DNA of 64,000 nt. Origin: Actinomadura xylanilytica. Lineage in GTDB: Bacteria > Actinomycetota > Actinomycetes > Streptosporangiales > Streptosporangiaceae. Position numbers and translations under genes: made by a program. Under the pieces are notes generated by a model that searched no databases, was not told where the DNA came from, and saw nothing but the letters and a program-made list of their open reading frames with translations. The DNA is taken from assembly GCF_030283145.1 (NCBI RefSeq), contig NZ_JASNWE010000003.1, positions 868,001 through 932,000 on the forward strand. Reading direction: 5' to 3'. How positions within the stretch are numbered: position 1 is the stretch's first letter; each line of letters opens with the position of its first letter. Of the stretch, positions 48,879-57,324 are shown piece by piece.

Positions 48879-49439
48879 ATGGACGAGCGACGGCGACCCG
48901 GCGGGCGCAGCGCCCGCGTCCGCGCGGCGGTGCACCAGGCCGTCACCGAACTGGTGGGCGAGCGCGGCTACGGAAACTTCACCGTCGGCGAGGTCGCAGC
49001 CCGCGCGGGCGTGGCCGACACCAGCGTCTACCGCCGGTGGGGCACCCTGGAAGCCCTGCTCACGGACGTGGTACTCACGCGCCTCAACGCACAGGCGCCG
49101 ATGCCGGATACCGGAAGCCTGGACGGCGATCTGCGCGCCTACGCGGCCACCGTGTCCCGCGAGATCACCGGACCCCACGGCCTGGCGGTGCTGCGCCTGG
49201 TCATCGCCCTGTCCGGCAAGGGCCAACAGGGCGTGCAGGCACGTGACGACTTCCTCGCCGAACGCACCCGACAAATCCAGTCCATGCTCGACCGCGCCGC
49301 CGAACGCGGCGAGAAGCCGCCCGACGCGGCCGGTGTGCTCGACCACATCCTGGCCCCGATGTACATACGCGTCTTCCTCGACCCGAGCCCGCTCGCCCCG
49401 GACTACGTCGACGGGCTGGTCGACCGGTTGCTGCGTTGA
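48879..49439 (+). CDS. TetR-family regulator
   Basis: A 186-residue repressor with an N-terminal helix-turn-helix (AVTELVGERGYGNFTVGEVA and AARAGVADTSVYRRWG) and a C-terminal TetR ligand domain. Start ATG 48879 after AAGGTGGGG. Encoded divergently from the MFS exporter and most likely represses it, releasing on binding of the exported compound. Confidence 0.9.
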   Translation: MDERRRPGGRSARVRAAVHQAVTELVGERGYGNFTVGEVAARAGVADTSVYRRWGTLEALLTDVVLTRLNAQAPMPDTGSLDGDLRAYAATVSREITGPHGLAVLRLVIALSGKGQQGVQARDDFLAERTRQIQSMLDRAAERGEKPPDAAGVLDHILAPMYIRVFLDPSPLAPDYVDGLVDRLLR

Positions 49440-49639
49440 CCTCGATACGGATCGAGGCGGCCATCGCGTCCACGGTGATGTAACCCGGTGCCCCGGGCCG
49501 CCTCATCGTCGGCCGACCCCAGCACCTGGGCGGGCATGCCCGGCCTCCCAGCGGCACCGATGCCGCTGCCCCCGCCGTCACGGTCTCAGCGCACGATCCC
49601 CGTTCACGAAGGCCGACGGGCGCTGGGATGATCTGGATC

Positions 49640-50287
49640 ATGGACGAGATCATCTTGATGTCGGACGCGCGGGTCGCCGCGGTGGCGGTGCGGGAGTGCG
49701 GGGAGCGGCTCGTGGACGTGCGGGGGACGCTGGCGGTCGACGCCCTCGCCGAGGACCCCGCGGGGGCCTTCGCGTTGCTGCGGGAAGGCGTCCTGGAGCG
49801 GCTCGTGAAGGCGCAGGCGGCGCTGCCCGGCGGCCGGCGGCTGCTGTTCATCGAGGGATTCCGCCCGCCGGCGCTTCAGCGGCGCTACTTCGAGGAGTAC
49901 GCCGACCTGCTGCGGGCCGAGCATCCCGATTGGCCGGACGCGCGGGTCATGGCGGCGGCCAGCCGGTACGTCTCGCCGCCCGGGATCGCGCCGCACAGCG
50001 CCGGGGCCGCGGTGGATCTGACGCTGGCAGGCCCCGACGGGCAGCAGCTCGACCTCGGCACGCCGGTCGACGCGAGCCCCGAGGAGAGCGACGGCGCCTG
50101 TTACACCGCGGCGGACACGATCAGTGCGGAGGCGCGGGTCAACCGGGACGTGCTGGGCGCGGCGCTGACCGGCGCCGGGTTGGTCAACTACCCCACGGAG
50201 TGGTGGCACTGGTCGTTCGGCGACCGGTACTGGGCCCTGCTCACCGGGGCCGGCGCCGCGCTCTACGGCCCCCGCGACGGGCTCTGA
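49640..50287 (+). CDS. M15-family D-Ala-D-Ala dipeptidase (VanX-like)
   Basis: A 215-residue zinc peptidase of the VanX/DdpX kind. Zinc and catalytic motifs are present: FRPPALQRRYF, the metal-binding PHSAGAAVDLTL (histidine and aspartate), and the general base with the third ligand in EWWHWSFGDRYW. It would hydrolyse D-alanyl-D-alanine. No vanH, vanA or vanRS genes are nearby, so a peptidoglycan or D-amino-acid salvage role is more likely than glycopeptide resistance. ATG 49640 is used; ATG 49628 is the alternative. Confidence 0.87.
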   Translation: MDEIILMSDARVAAVAVRECGERLVDVRGTLAVDALAEDPAGAFALLREGVLERLVKAQAALPGGRRLLFIEGFRPPALQRRYFEEYADLLRAEHPDWPDARVMAAASRYVSPPGIAPHSAGAAVDLTLAGPDGQQLDLGTPVDASPEESDGACYTAADTISAEARVNRDVLGAALTGAGLVNYPTEWWHWSFGDRYWALLTGAGAALYGPRDGL

Positions 50288-50320
50288 CCAGGGCCTGTCT
50301 CAACGTGCCCCAGCCGTAGC

Positions 50321-50399
50321 GCGAGCGCGTTACCTGGCCGGTGGGGCGAAGCCGAAGGCAAGCCCCACCGGCCAGATCGCGAAGCGATGTCGCGCTCGC
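50321..50399. repeat. Compound inverted repeat (REP-like intergenic element)
   Basis: A 79-base element with outer arms GCGAGCGCG (50321-50329) and CGCGCTCGC (50391-50399) and perfect inner arms of 14 bases, CTGGCCGGTGGGGC (50334-50347) and its complement (50362-50375), with a GAAGCCGAAGGCAA loop. It lies between convergent genes. It could be a bidirectional terminator or a copy of a dispersed palindromic element. Confidence 0.65.
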
Positions 50400-50456
50400 C
50401 CAAGCACGGTCGGCGCCCGAGCCGTTAGGCGAGGGCGCCGGGCCGGGCTTGAATGA

Positions 50457-51509
50457 CTACGCGTCGGTGTCCTTGCTGGGCTGGACGCGCTTGGGCTCGC
50501 CGGGCATCTTCGGGTAGTTGGGCGGGTAGGGGGCGTCGCCGAGGCCGTGGTCCTTCTCGTCGCGGTCTGCCATCTCCAGCAGCGGCTCCAGCGAGAACGC
50601 GGCGTCGTCGATGGCGGCATGCAGGTCGCCCACCTCGGCGAAGCGGGCGGGCATGGTGACGATGGTGAAGTCCTCGGGCGCGACGTCGGCCAGCTCGTCC
50701 CAGGTGACGGGGGCGGAGACCGGGGCGTGCGGGAGGGGGCGGACGCTGTAGGCCGAGGCGATGGTGCGGTCGCGGGCGTTCTGGTTGAAGTCGACGAAGA
50801 TCTGCTCGCCGCGCTCCTCCTTCCACCACTTGGTGGTGACCTCGGCCGGGACGCGGCGCTCGAGCTCGCGGCCGAAGGCCAGCGCGGCGCGGCGGACGTC
50901 GGTGAAGGTCCAGCGGGGCTCGACGCGGACGTAGATGTGCACGCCGCCCTTGCCGGACGTCTTGACGAAGCCGGTGTAGCCCAGCTCGCCCAGCAGGTCG
51001 CGGGCCGGGCCGAGCGCGACCCGGACGGCGTCGGCGAAGTCGGTGCCGGGCTGCGGGTCGAGGTCGATGCGCAGCTCGTCGGGGTGGTCGACGTCGCCCT
51101 TGCGGACCGGCCAGGGGTGGAAGGTGAGGGTGCCGAGGTTGGCGGCCCAGGCGATCACCGCAGTCTCGGACGGCGCGACCTCGTCGGCGGAACGGCCGCT
51201 GGGGAAGTCGATACGGGCCGACTCCACCCAGTCGGGGGCGCCCTTGGCGATGCGCTTCTGGTAGAAGGCGTCGGCGCCGCGCGGGTTGTCGCGGGTGGCG
51301 AGGCGGGCGCCCTCGAAGACGCCGGACGGCCACCGCTCCAGGGTGGTCGGACGGTCGCGGGTCGCGCGCAGGATGCCCTCCCCCACGGCGAGGTAGTACT
51401 CCACGAGCTGCCGCTTGGTGTAGCCGTGCTCGGGGAAGTAGACCTTGTCGGGATTGGTCACTTTGACGAGCCGATCCCCGACCGGGATCTCAATGAAGGG
51501 CGAGGCCAT
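50457..51509 (-). CDS. LigD-type polymerase domain protein (NHEJ/archaeo-eukaryotic primase fold)
   Basis: A 350-residue stand-alone PolDom of the LigD/PrimC family: VTNPDKVYFPEHGYTKRQLV at the N-terminus, the metal-site aspartates in LRIDLDPQPG, and the KTSGKGGVHIYV catalytic lysine/histidine region. It fills gaps with ribo- or deoxynucleotides at break ends. It lacks the ligase and nuclease domains, and the window has a separate LigC but no Ku gene. ATG 51509 (MASPFIEIP) is the family start. Confidence 0.9.
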   Translation of the reverse strand: MASPFIEIPVGDRLVKVTNPDKVYFPEHGYTKRQLVEYYLAVGEGILRATRDRPTTLERWPSGVFEGARLATRDNPRGADAFYQKRIAKGAPDWVESARIDFPSGRSADEVAPSETAVIAWAANLGTLTFHPWPVRKGDVDHPDELRIDLDPQPGTDFADAVRVALGPARDLLGELGYTGFVKTSGKGGVHIYVRVEPRWTFTDVRRAALAFGRELERRVPAEVTTKWWKEERGEQIFVDFNQNARDRTIASAYSVRPLPHAPVSAPVTWDELADVAPEDFTIVTMPARFAEVGDLHAAIDDAAFSLEPLLEMADRDEKDHGLGDAPYPPNYPKMPGEPKRVQPSKDTDA

Positions 51510-51608
51510 ACGGGCACGGTAGCCCAGGGGTCCGACAGAAGCGCCGCACGACCCGGTCACTGGAGGTGACCAGCGGAACAACCGGGGTCGCGAGGTAGTT
51601 TCGGAGGC

Positions 51609-52010
51609 ATGGAGAAGATCCGCAAGAGCGAGGACGAGTGGCGGGCCCGGCTCAGCCCCGAGGAGTTCCACGTGCTCCGCGAGGCGGGCACCGAGAAGCC
51701 GTTCACCGGCGAGTACACCGATACCAAGACCGTCGGCGTGTACCGGTGCCGCGCCTGCGGGACGGAGTTGTTCCGTTCCGAGACCAAGTTCGAGAGCCAC
51801 TGCGGCTGGCCGTCGTTCTACGCGCCGGCCGATGCGGAGCAGGTGGTGCTGATCGAGGACCGCTCGCTCGGCATGACGCGCGTCGAGGTGCGCTGCGCGG
51901 CGTGCGACTCCCACCTCGGGCACGTGTTCGAGGGCGAGGGATACGACACGCCGACCGACCAGCGCTACTGCATCAACAGTGTCAGTCTGAACCTGGAGCC
52001 GGCCGGGTGA
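51609..52010 (+). CDS. msrB: Peptide methionine (R)-S-oxide reductase
   Basis: A 133-residue MsrB, which reduces methionine-R-sulfoxide in damaged proteins. Zinc-ribbon cysteines are in YRCRACGTE and VRCAACDSH, and the catalytic cysteine is in QRYCINSVSL. Start ATG 51609. The 3' end overlaps the convergent amidohydrolase gene by 29 bases. Confidence 0.95.
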   Translation: MEKIRKSEDEWRARLSPEEFHVLREAGTEKPFTGEYTDTKTVGVYRCRACGTELFRSETKFESHCGWPSFYAPADAEQVVLIEDRSLGMTRVEVRCAACDSHLGHVFEGEGYDTPTDQRYCINSVSLNLEPAG

Positions 52011-53202
52011 GGCCGGCCTGGACGACCTGGCGCGGCCTGCCCTCGTCCCAGAGGGCGGACGGGTCGTCCAGCGGGTTCCCGTCCAGGATCAGCAGGTCGC
52101 CGCGGGCGCCGACCTCGATGCGGCCCAGGTCGTCGCGGCCGAGCAGACGGGCGTTGACGGAGGTGGCCGAGCGCAGGCAGGCGAGCGTCCCGGCGGCCTC
52201 GGCCTGGAGGCGCAGCCCGATGAGCTGGTCGTTCTCCAGGTCGCCCATGAGGTCGCTGCCGAATCCGACGGGGACGCCGGCGGCGTGCGCGTACTGGACG
52301 GCGGTCTGGCCCGCGTCCAGCACCTCCTGGTTCTTGGCGCGGCCGGCGGCGGGGAGGCCGACCTCGTCGCCGCGCCGGTTCATCGCGTCGTAGGCGACCA
52401 GCGTCGGCACCAGGAACGCGCCGTGCTCGGCCATCAGCGCGGCGGTGGCCTCGTCGATCAGGTTGCCGTGCTCGATCGACCGGACGCCGTTGAGCACCGA
52501 GTGCCGGACGGCCTCCGGGGAGTAGGCGTGCGCGGCGACGTAGCTGCCGCGCCGGACGGCCTCGGCGGTGACGGCGGCGACCTCCTCGGCGGAGTACTGG
52601 GCGGGCCGGATCGGGTCGGTGGGCGACACCACCCCGCCGGACGTCATGATCTTGATCGCGTGCGCGCCGGTGCGGAACCGCTCGCGCACCGCGACGCGCA
52701 GGTTCTCCACCCCGTCGACCACCTCGTTCATCCGCGCGGTGTGCAGGCAGATGTCGAGGTCGGCGGGGCGGGCGTCGCCGTGCCCGCCGGTCTGGCTGAG
52801 CGCGGGCCCGGTGTACAGGTAGCGGGGCGAGGCGATCAGGCCGGTCTCGATCGCGCGGGCCAGCCCGGCGTCGCCGCCCGCCACGTCCCGGACGGTGGTG
52901 AAGCCGCGGCGCAGGGCCCGCCCGAGCCGCCGCGCCCCGGCGAGGGCGAGGTAGCTGAGCGGGCCCGCGTCGAACTCCAGGTTGTGCAGCGAGATCGCGT
53001 ACGCGTGGAAGTGCGCGTCGATCAGGCCCGGTGTGACGACCCGGCCGCGGGCGTCGATCACGCGGTCGCCGCGGGTGACGCGGTCGCCGATCTCGGCGAT
53101 GACGCCGTCCCGGACGAACAGGGACGCCTCGCGCAGGTCGGCCGACCAGCCGTCGAAGACCAGGGCGTTGTCGACGGTCAGGCCGGACGTCGGTTCGGGC
53201 AT
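51982..53202 (-). CDS. Amidohydrolase family protein (imidazolonepropionase/prolidase-like)
   Basis: A 406-residue metal-dependent amidohydrolase. Ligands seen: HxH in LIDAHFHAY, the carbamylated lysine in AIKIMTSGGV, histidines in AAHAYSPE and SIEHGN, and the aspartate in GFGSDLMG. It resembles the Xaa-Pro dipeptidase/organophosphate-acid-type subgroup. Substrate unknown. Start ATG 53202 after GGAGAG. It overlaps msrB tail-to-tail. Confidence 0.88.
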   Translation of the reverse strand: MPEPTSGLTVDNALVFDGWSADLREASLFVRDGVIAEIGDRVTRGDRVIDARGRVVTPGLIDAHFHAYAISLHNLEFDAGPLSYLALAGARRLGRALRRGFTTVRDVAGGDAGLARAIETGLIASPRYLYTGPALSQTGGHGDARPADLDICLHTARMNEVVDGVENLRVAVRERFRTGAHAIKIMTSGGVVSPTDPIRPAQYSAEEVAAVTAEAVRRGSYVAAHAYSPEAVRHSVLNGVRSIEHGNLIDEATAALMAEHGAFLVPTLVAYDAMNRRGDEVGLPAAGRAKNQEVLDAGQTAVQYAHAAGVPVGFGSDLMGDLENDQLIGLRLQAEAAGTLACLRSATSVNARLLGRDDLGRIEVGARGDLLILDGNPLDDPSALWDEGRPRQVVQAGLTRPAPGSD

Positions 53203-53277
53203 GTGACGCTCTCTCCTCGCAGGTGGTGCGGTCCGCAGCACAGCGAGGTTACCCGGCGGGCCGGGCGCGGCGGGTGG

Positions 53278-53877
53278 TCAGCGGGTCTCGCCGACCTCGC
53301 AGTCGTCCTTGTCGCTCTGCTTGTTGGCCAGCACCACGCTGCCGTTGTCGCTGCTCTTGCCGTGCACGAAGACGCGGGGGTCGTCGTCGCCGCCCTCCTC
53401 CAGCAGCTTGGTGGTCCACTCGCACAGCGACACGGCGGGCTCGGAGTTCTCGTCGCCCTCGCCGAGATCGGTGTAGATCCGGACGAAGTCGCCGCTGCGC
53501 CGCACGTCCGTGACGTGCTTGACGACCTTCTTGCCGGTGTCCTGGGTCTCGAAGTACGGGACCGCCTCGGGCACCTCGTCGGGATCGCGGGTCGCCGGCG
53601 CCTTCGAGCCGGCCAGGGCGGACGGCCTCGCGGCCTCCTTGCCGGTGTGCGCGGCGGCGACGGCGCGGGGGGCGTCCCGCGAGCCGGTGACCGAGAACCC
53701 CACGACCGCCGCAGCGGCGAGCACCGCGGCCGAGGCGGCGCCGCCGGCGACGATCAGCCGGCGCCGTCGCCCGAACTCCCCGGACGACGGGCTCACCAAC
53801 CGGTTCCAGCGGGCCGAGAGGCGGGACGGCGGCTTGGCGTGCCGGCCCCGCGGGGGCTTGGGGGGAGCGGTAGTCAC
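53278..53877 (-). CDS. Membrane-anchored hypothetical protein
   Basis: About 199 residues: a basic N-terminus, one transmembrane segment (RLIVAGGAASAAVLAAAAVV, about residues 41-60) and a soluble C-terminal domain. No family recognised. Two cysteines, one in AVSLCEWT and one in DKDDCEVGE, could form a disulfide outside the cell. Start is uncertain: GTG 53877 has AAGG at suitable spacing, GTG 53886 and ATG 53907 are alternatives. It is downstream of the haem genes with a gap, so co-transcription is unclear. Confidence 0.65.
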   Translation of the reverse strand: MTTAPPKPPRGRHAKPPSRLSARWNRLVSPSSGEFGRRRRLIVAGGAASAAVLAAAAVVGFSVTGSRDAPRAVAAAHTGKEAARPSALAGSKAPATRDPDEVPEAVPYFETQDTGKKVVKHVTDVRRSGDFVRIYTDLGEGDENSEPAVSLCEWTTKLLEEGGDDDPRVFVHGKSSDNGSVVLANKQSDKDDCEVGETR

Positions 53878-53987
53878 GGCCAGCACCTTACTGCCCCATT
53901 GCCGCACGTTCGGCCCCCATCGGACAACATGCGTCCAACGGGCGATCCCGGAGACTCACCTCATCCCGGTCATCGCCGCGGCCGGGG

Positions 53988-54689
53988 TCACGGGAGAGCC
54001 GCGACCAGGTCGGCGACGGTCTTGCGGCGCCCGGTGTAGAACGGCGTCTCCTCACGGACGTACCGGCGCGTCTCCGAGCCCCGCAGGTGCCGCATGAGGT
54101 CGACGATGCGGTACAGCTCGTCGGCCTCGAACGCCAGCATCCACTCGTAGTCGCCGAGGGCGAACGAGGACACGGTGTTGGCCCGCACGTCCGGGTACTC
54201 GCGCGCCATCTTGCCGTGCTCGGCGAGCAGCGCGCGGCGCTGCTCGTCGGGGATCAGGTACCAGTCGTAGGACCGCACGAACGGGTAGACGCAGACGTAG
54301 TCCCGCGACTGCTCGTCGGCCAGGAACGCCGGGATGTGGCTCTTGTTGAACTCGGCGGGCCGGTGCAGCGCCATCTGCGACCAGACCGGCTCGCTCGCCC
54401 GGCCGACCGCCGTGCGGCGGAACCGCGCGTAGACGTCCTGGAGGTCGTCGGCGGTCGGCGCGTGCCACCAGAACATGTAGTCGGCGTCGGCGCGCAGGCC
54501 GGCCACGTCGTACACGCCGCGGGTGGTCACGTCCCGGCCGGCCGCCTGGTCGAGCAGGTCCTGGACCTCGGCGGCGGCCCCGGCGCCGAGGTCACCCGGG
54601 CTCGTCACCCGGAAGACCGACCACATCGTGTAGCGGATCACCTGGTTGAGGTCCCGCGCCTTCGGCCGGTCCTTCTCCGTCGCTGCCAT
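53988..54689 (-). CDS. hemQ: Coproheme decarboxylase
   Basis: A 233-residue HemQ (chlorite dismutase fold), converting coproheme to haem b with peroxide in the coproporphyrin-dependent pathway. The catalytic tyrosine lies in VCVYPFVRSYDWYLI and the proximal histidine in LAEHGKMAREYP; MWSVFRV is the typical first strand. The ATG at 54689 lies inside the end of hemG, which overlaps it by 98 bases in another frame. Confidence 0.95.
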   Translation of the reverse strand: MAATEKDRPKARDLNQVIRYTMWSVFRVTSPGDLGAGAAAEVQDLLDQAAGRDVTTRGVYDVAGLRADADYMFWWHAPTADDLQDVYARFRRTAVGRASEPVWSQMALHRPAEFNKSHIPAFLADEQSRDYVCVYPFVRSYDWYLIPDEQRRALLAEHGKMAREYPDVRANTVSSFALGDYEWMLAFEADELYRIVDLMRHLRGSETRRYVREETPFYTGRRKTVADLVAALP

Positions 54690-56100
54690 GACTCGACTCT
54701 CCTCGGCTCTTCAGATGGTCCAGTATCCGGGACGCCGCGCCGCGCGCGGTCGCGACGCACGCCGGGACGCCCAGCCCGTCGTAGGCCGCGCCCGCGACGG
54801 CCAGTCCCGGCTGGCCGGCGACCGCCGCGCGGATCCGGCCCACCCGGTCGGCGTGGCCGACGTTGTACTGCGGCAGGCCGCCGCCCCACCGGGTCACCCG
54901 CGTCTCGGCGGGCAGCTCGGACACGCCGCAGGTGGCGGCCAGCTCGGTCATCGCGGCGGCCACCAGCTCCTCGTCGGAGCGCTGGAGCGCGTGCTCCTCG
55001 CCGAACCGCCCGATGGAGCACCGCACGGCGATGAGCTCGGGGTCGCGGTCGCGCAGGTGCGGCCACTTGACCGAGCTGAACGTGACCGCCTTGACGTCCC
55101 GTCCCTCGACCGCGGGCACCAGGTAGCCGCTGCCGCGCGGCAGCCGCGGGAACGCGGTGGCCCGGTAGACGAGCGTGATGATCGCCATGCTCGCGTACTC
55201 GATCCGGGCCAGCTCGCGGGCGGCGGCGGGGACGTCGTCGGCCAGCAGCCGGGCGGCGGGCGCGGCGGGGACGGCGACCACCACGGCGTCGGCGTCGACC
55301 CGCTCGGGGGCCCGCGTCGGCCCGACGGTGAGCCGCCAGCCGGTGGGGGTGCGGCGCAGCTCCCGCACCATCGCACCGGTGCGGACGGTGCCTCCGGCGG
55401 CGGCGACGTCGTCGGACACCAGGCCGGCGAGCGTGCCCAGCCCGCCGGGCAGCGTGGCGAACACCGGCCCGGCGTCCTTCGGCGCGGCGTCCCGGATGCC
55501 CTGGACGGCGGAGATCAGCGAACGGTGGGTGCGCGCGGCGGCGGCGACACCCGGGAGCGTGGCGTCGAACGAGAGCTGATCGACCCGTCCGGCGTAGACG
55601 CCTCCGAGCAGCGGCTCGACCAGCCGGTCGACGGCCTCGCGGCCGACCCGGGCGCCCACGTAGTCGGCGACCGACACGTCGGCGCCGCGCGGCGTCTCGG
55701 GCAGCACCAGGTCGAGCGGGACGCGCGCGAGCCCGGCCGGGGACAGCACCTGGGACCCGGCCAGCGCCCGCAGGTCGGACGGCACGCCCATGACCTGGCC
55801 GGCCGGCAGCTTGCGGAGCGCGCCGTGGCTGAGGATCGCCGACGAGGTGGTGCCCGGGTTGACCAGCTCGTCCGAGCGGCCGAGGTCGCGCACCAGCTCC
55901 AGGCCCTCGGGGCGGCGGGCGAGCATCGACTCGGCGCCCTCGTCCACCGGCAGCCCGGCGATCTCGCTGACCCGCAGCTTGCCGCCGGTGCGGGGGGCGC
56001 CTTCGAGCACCGTCACCCGGACGCCGCCGCGGGCGAGCAGCCGTGCGGCGGTCAGGCCCGCGATGCCGCCACCGACGACAACGACATGCGAGGTGGTCAT
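54592..56100 (-). CDS. hemG: Coproporphyrinogen III oxidase (HemY-type, formerly protoporphyrinogen oxidase)
   Basis: A 502-residue FAD enzyme of the HemY/CgoX family. The FAD motif is VVVVGGGIAGLTAARLL at the N-terminus with EGAPRTGGKLRV after it, and the closing RWGGGLPQYNVGHADR and GAAYDGLGVPACVATARGAA are typical. With HemQ next to it, the natural reaction is oxidation of coproporphyrinogen III to coproporphyrin III. The last 37 residues, after RILDHLKS, read through the start of hemQ in another frame and look non-homologous. Start ATG 56100 after GGTGGAG. Confidence 0.93.
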   Translation of the reverse strand: MTTSHVVVVGGGIAGLTAARLLARGGVRVTVLEGAPRTGGKLRVSEIAGLPVDEGAESMLARRPEGLELVRDLGRSDELVNPGTTSSAILSHGALRKLPAGQVMGVPSDLRALAGSQVLSPAGLARVPLDLVLPETPRGADVSVADYVGARVGREAVDRLVEPLLGGVYAGRVDQLSFDATLPGVAAAARTHRSLISAVQGIRDAAPKDAGPVFATLPGGLGTLAGLVSDDVAAAGGTVRTGAMVRELRRTPTGWRLTVGPTRAPERVDADAVVVAVPAAPAARLLADDVPAAARELARIEYASMAIITLVYRATAFPRLPRGSGYLVPAVEGRDVKAVTFSSVKWPHLRDRDPELIAVRCSIGRFGEEHALQRSDEELVAAAMTELAATCGVSELPAETRVTRWGGGLPQYNVGHADRVGRIRAAVAGQPGLAVAGAAYDGLGVPACVATARGAASRILDHLKSRGESSHGSDGEGPAEGAGPQPGDPLHDVVGLPGDEPG

Positions 56101-56232
56101 GGCTCCACCTTCCCAGACCCCCCGGGTGGCCGCGCACCGGGGGGCGGCGCCGTGATCCGCGCGTGCTCTCTTCGAGCCTGGATCGGGATCTACCACCACG
56201 AACCGTGTTCTGCACCACTCCGTCCAAGGGCC

Positions 56233-57309
56233 ATGCGGACCCTCAGACAAGCGACATGTGCACTGATCGTCCTGTTACTGGCCATTCTGACGGCCGGGTG
56301 TGCAGGCGGTGGAACGAGTTCCGACTCGGCCGCCGGACCGATGGGCAAGGCCCCCCGCCCCCGGGCCTCCTCGTCGGCGGGCACCGGTGGCGGCACGAAG
56401 AAGCCGTCGGGCGGGAAGGAGCCCGCCCTCGCCCGCGCGGTCGTCTTCACCGCGGACCTGCGCGTCCGCAGCGGGAACGTGGACGCCTCGGCGACCCAGG
56501 CCAAGCGGCTGGCCACGGCCGCGGGCGGCTTCGTGGAGACCGAGGCGACCACGACCGCGCCGCCCGGCGCCGCCCTCACCCTCAGGATGCCCGCGAAGCA
56601 GTACGCGGGCGTGCTCGACCAGCTCTCCCGGCAGCTCGGCACCAAGCTCTCGCTGCGCCAGCAGGCGGAGGACGTGACCGAGAAGGTCGCCGACGTCGAC
56701 AGCCGGGTGCGTTCGGCGGAGGCCACCCTGAAGTCGTTCCGCGCCCTCCTCGACCAGACCGGCGACCTCAACGAGATCATCCGGGTGGAGGATGAGATCT
56801 CGAGCCGGGAGGCCGACCTGGAGTCGCTCCAGTCCCAGCAGAAGGCGCTCCAGCACAGCACGAGCTACGGCACGGTGAAGGTCGAGCTGGTGGCCGAGCA
56901 GAAGGCGGCGGCCCCGGCGAAGAAGAAGCAGGAGCACGGCTTCGTCAGCGGCCTCAAGGGGGGCTGGCACGCCCTCAGCGCGTTCGTCGGCGGGCTGCTG
57001 GTGCTGCTCGGCTGGCTGCTGCCGTTCCTGGTCATCGCCGTGGTGATCGGCCTGCTGGGACGGCCCGTGTGGCGGCGCCTCCGCCACCGCCTCCCGCCCC
57101 TGGCCACGGAGTGGGTCCCCGCCGGATCACCCCGGCCCCGGCCGGCGGCCTCGGAACCGACCACCTCTGAGCCGAAGGCGTCCGGGCAGGAGGCGTCCGG
57201 GCAGGAGGCGGCTCAGCAGGAGCCGTCCGAGCCGGGGGTCGCCGAGCCGGACGCGTCCGGCGGGCCCAAGCCGCCGACGAGGCCGACGGGGCCGACGCCG
57301 CCCCAGTAG
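56233..57309 (+). CDS. DUF4349 lipoprotein
   Basis: A 358-residue protein. The signal peptide ends in lipobox LTAGC (cysteine near residue 22), so it is a lipoprotein. A disordered stretch (about 23-65) leads to the DUF4349 domain: VVFTADLRVRSGNVDA, TAAGGFVETEATTT, the coiled-coil SRVRSAEATLKSFRALL, and the SYGTVKVELVAEQ strand. A C-terminal transmembrane segment (about 250-275) and a proline-rich cytoplasmic tail follow. Role unknown. It is oriented opposite to, and between, hemE and hemG. Confidence 0.85.
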   Translation: MRTLRQATCALIVLLLAILTAGCAGGGTSSDSAAGPMGKAPRPRASSSAGTGGGTKKPSGGKEPALARAVVFTADLRVRSGNVDASATQAKRLATAAGGFVETEATTTAPPGAALTLRMPAKQYAGVLDQLSRQLGTKLSLRQQAEDVTEKVADVDSRVRSAEATLKSFRALLDQTGDLNEIIRVEDEISSREADLESLQSQQKALQHSTSYGTVKVELVAEQKAAAPAKKKQEHGFVSGLKGGWHALSAFVGGLLVLLGWLLPFLVIAVVIGLLGRPVWRRLRHRLPPLATEWVPAGSPRPRPAASEPTTSEPKASGQEASGQEAAQQEPSEPGVAEPDASGGPKPPTRPTGPTPPQ

Positions 57310-57324
57310 GTCCCGGGAGTCCGG

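Noticed and set aside
49640..50287. Glycopeptide resistance cluster
   Set aside because: Only a VanX-like peptidase is present; no vanH, vanA, vanR or vanS homologues are nearby.
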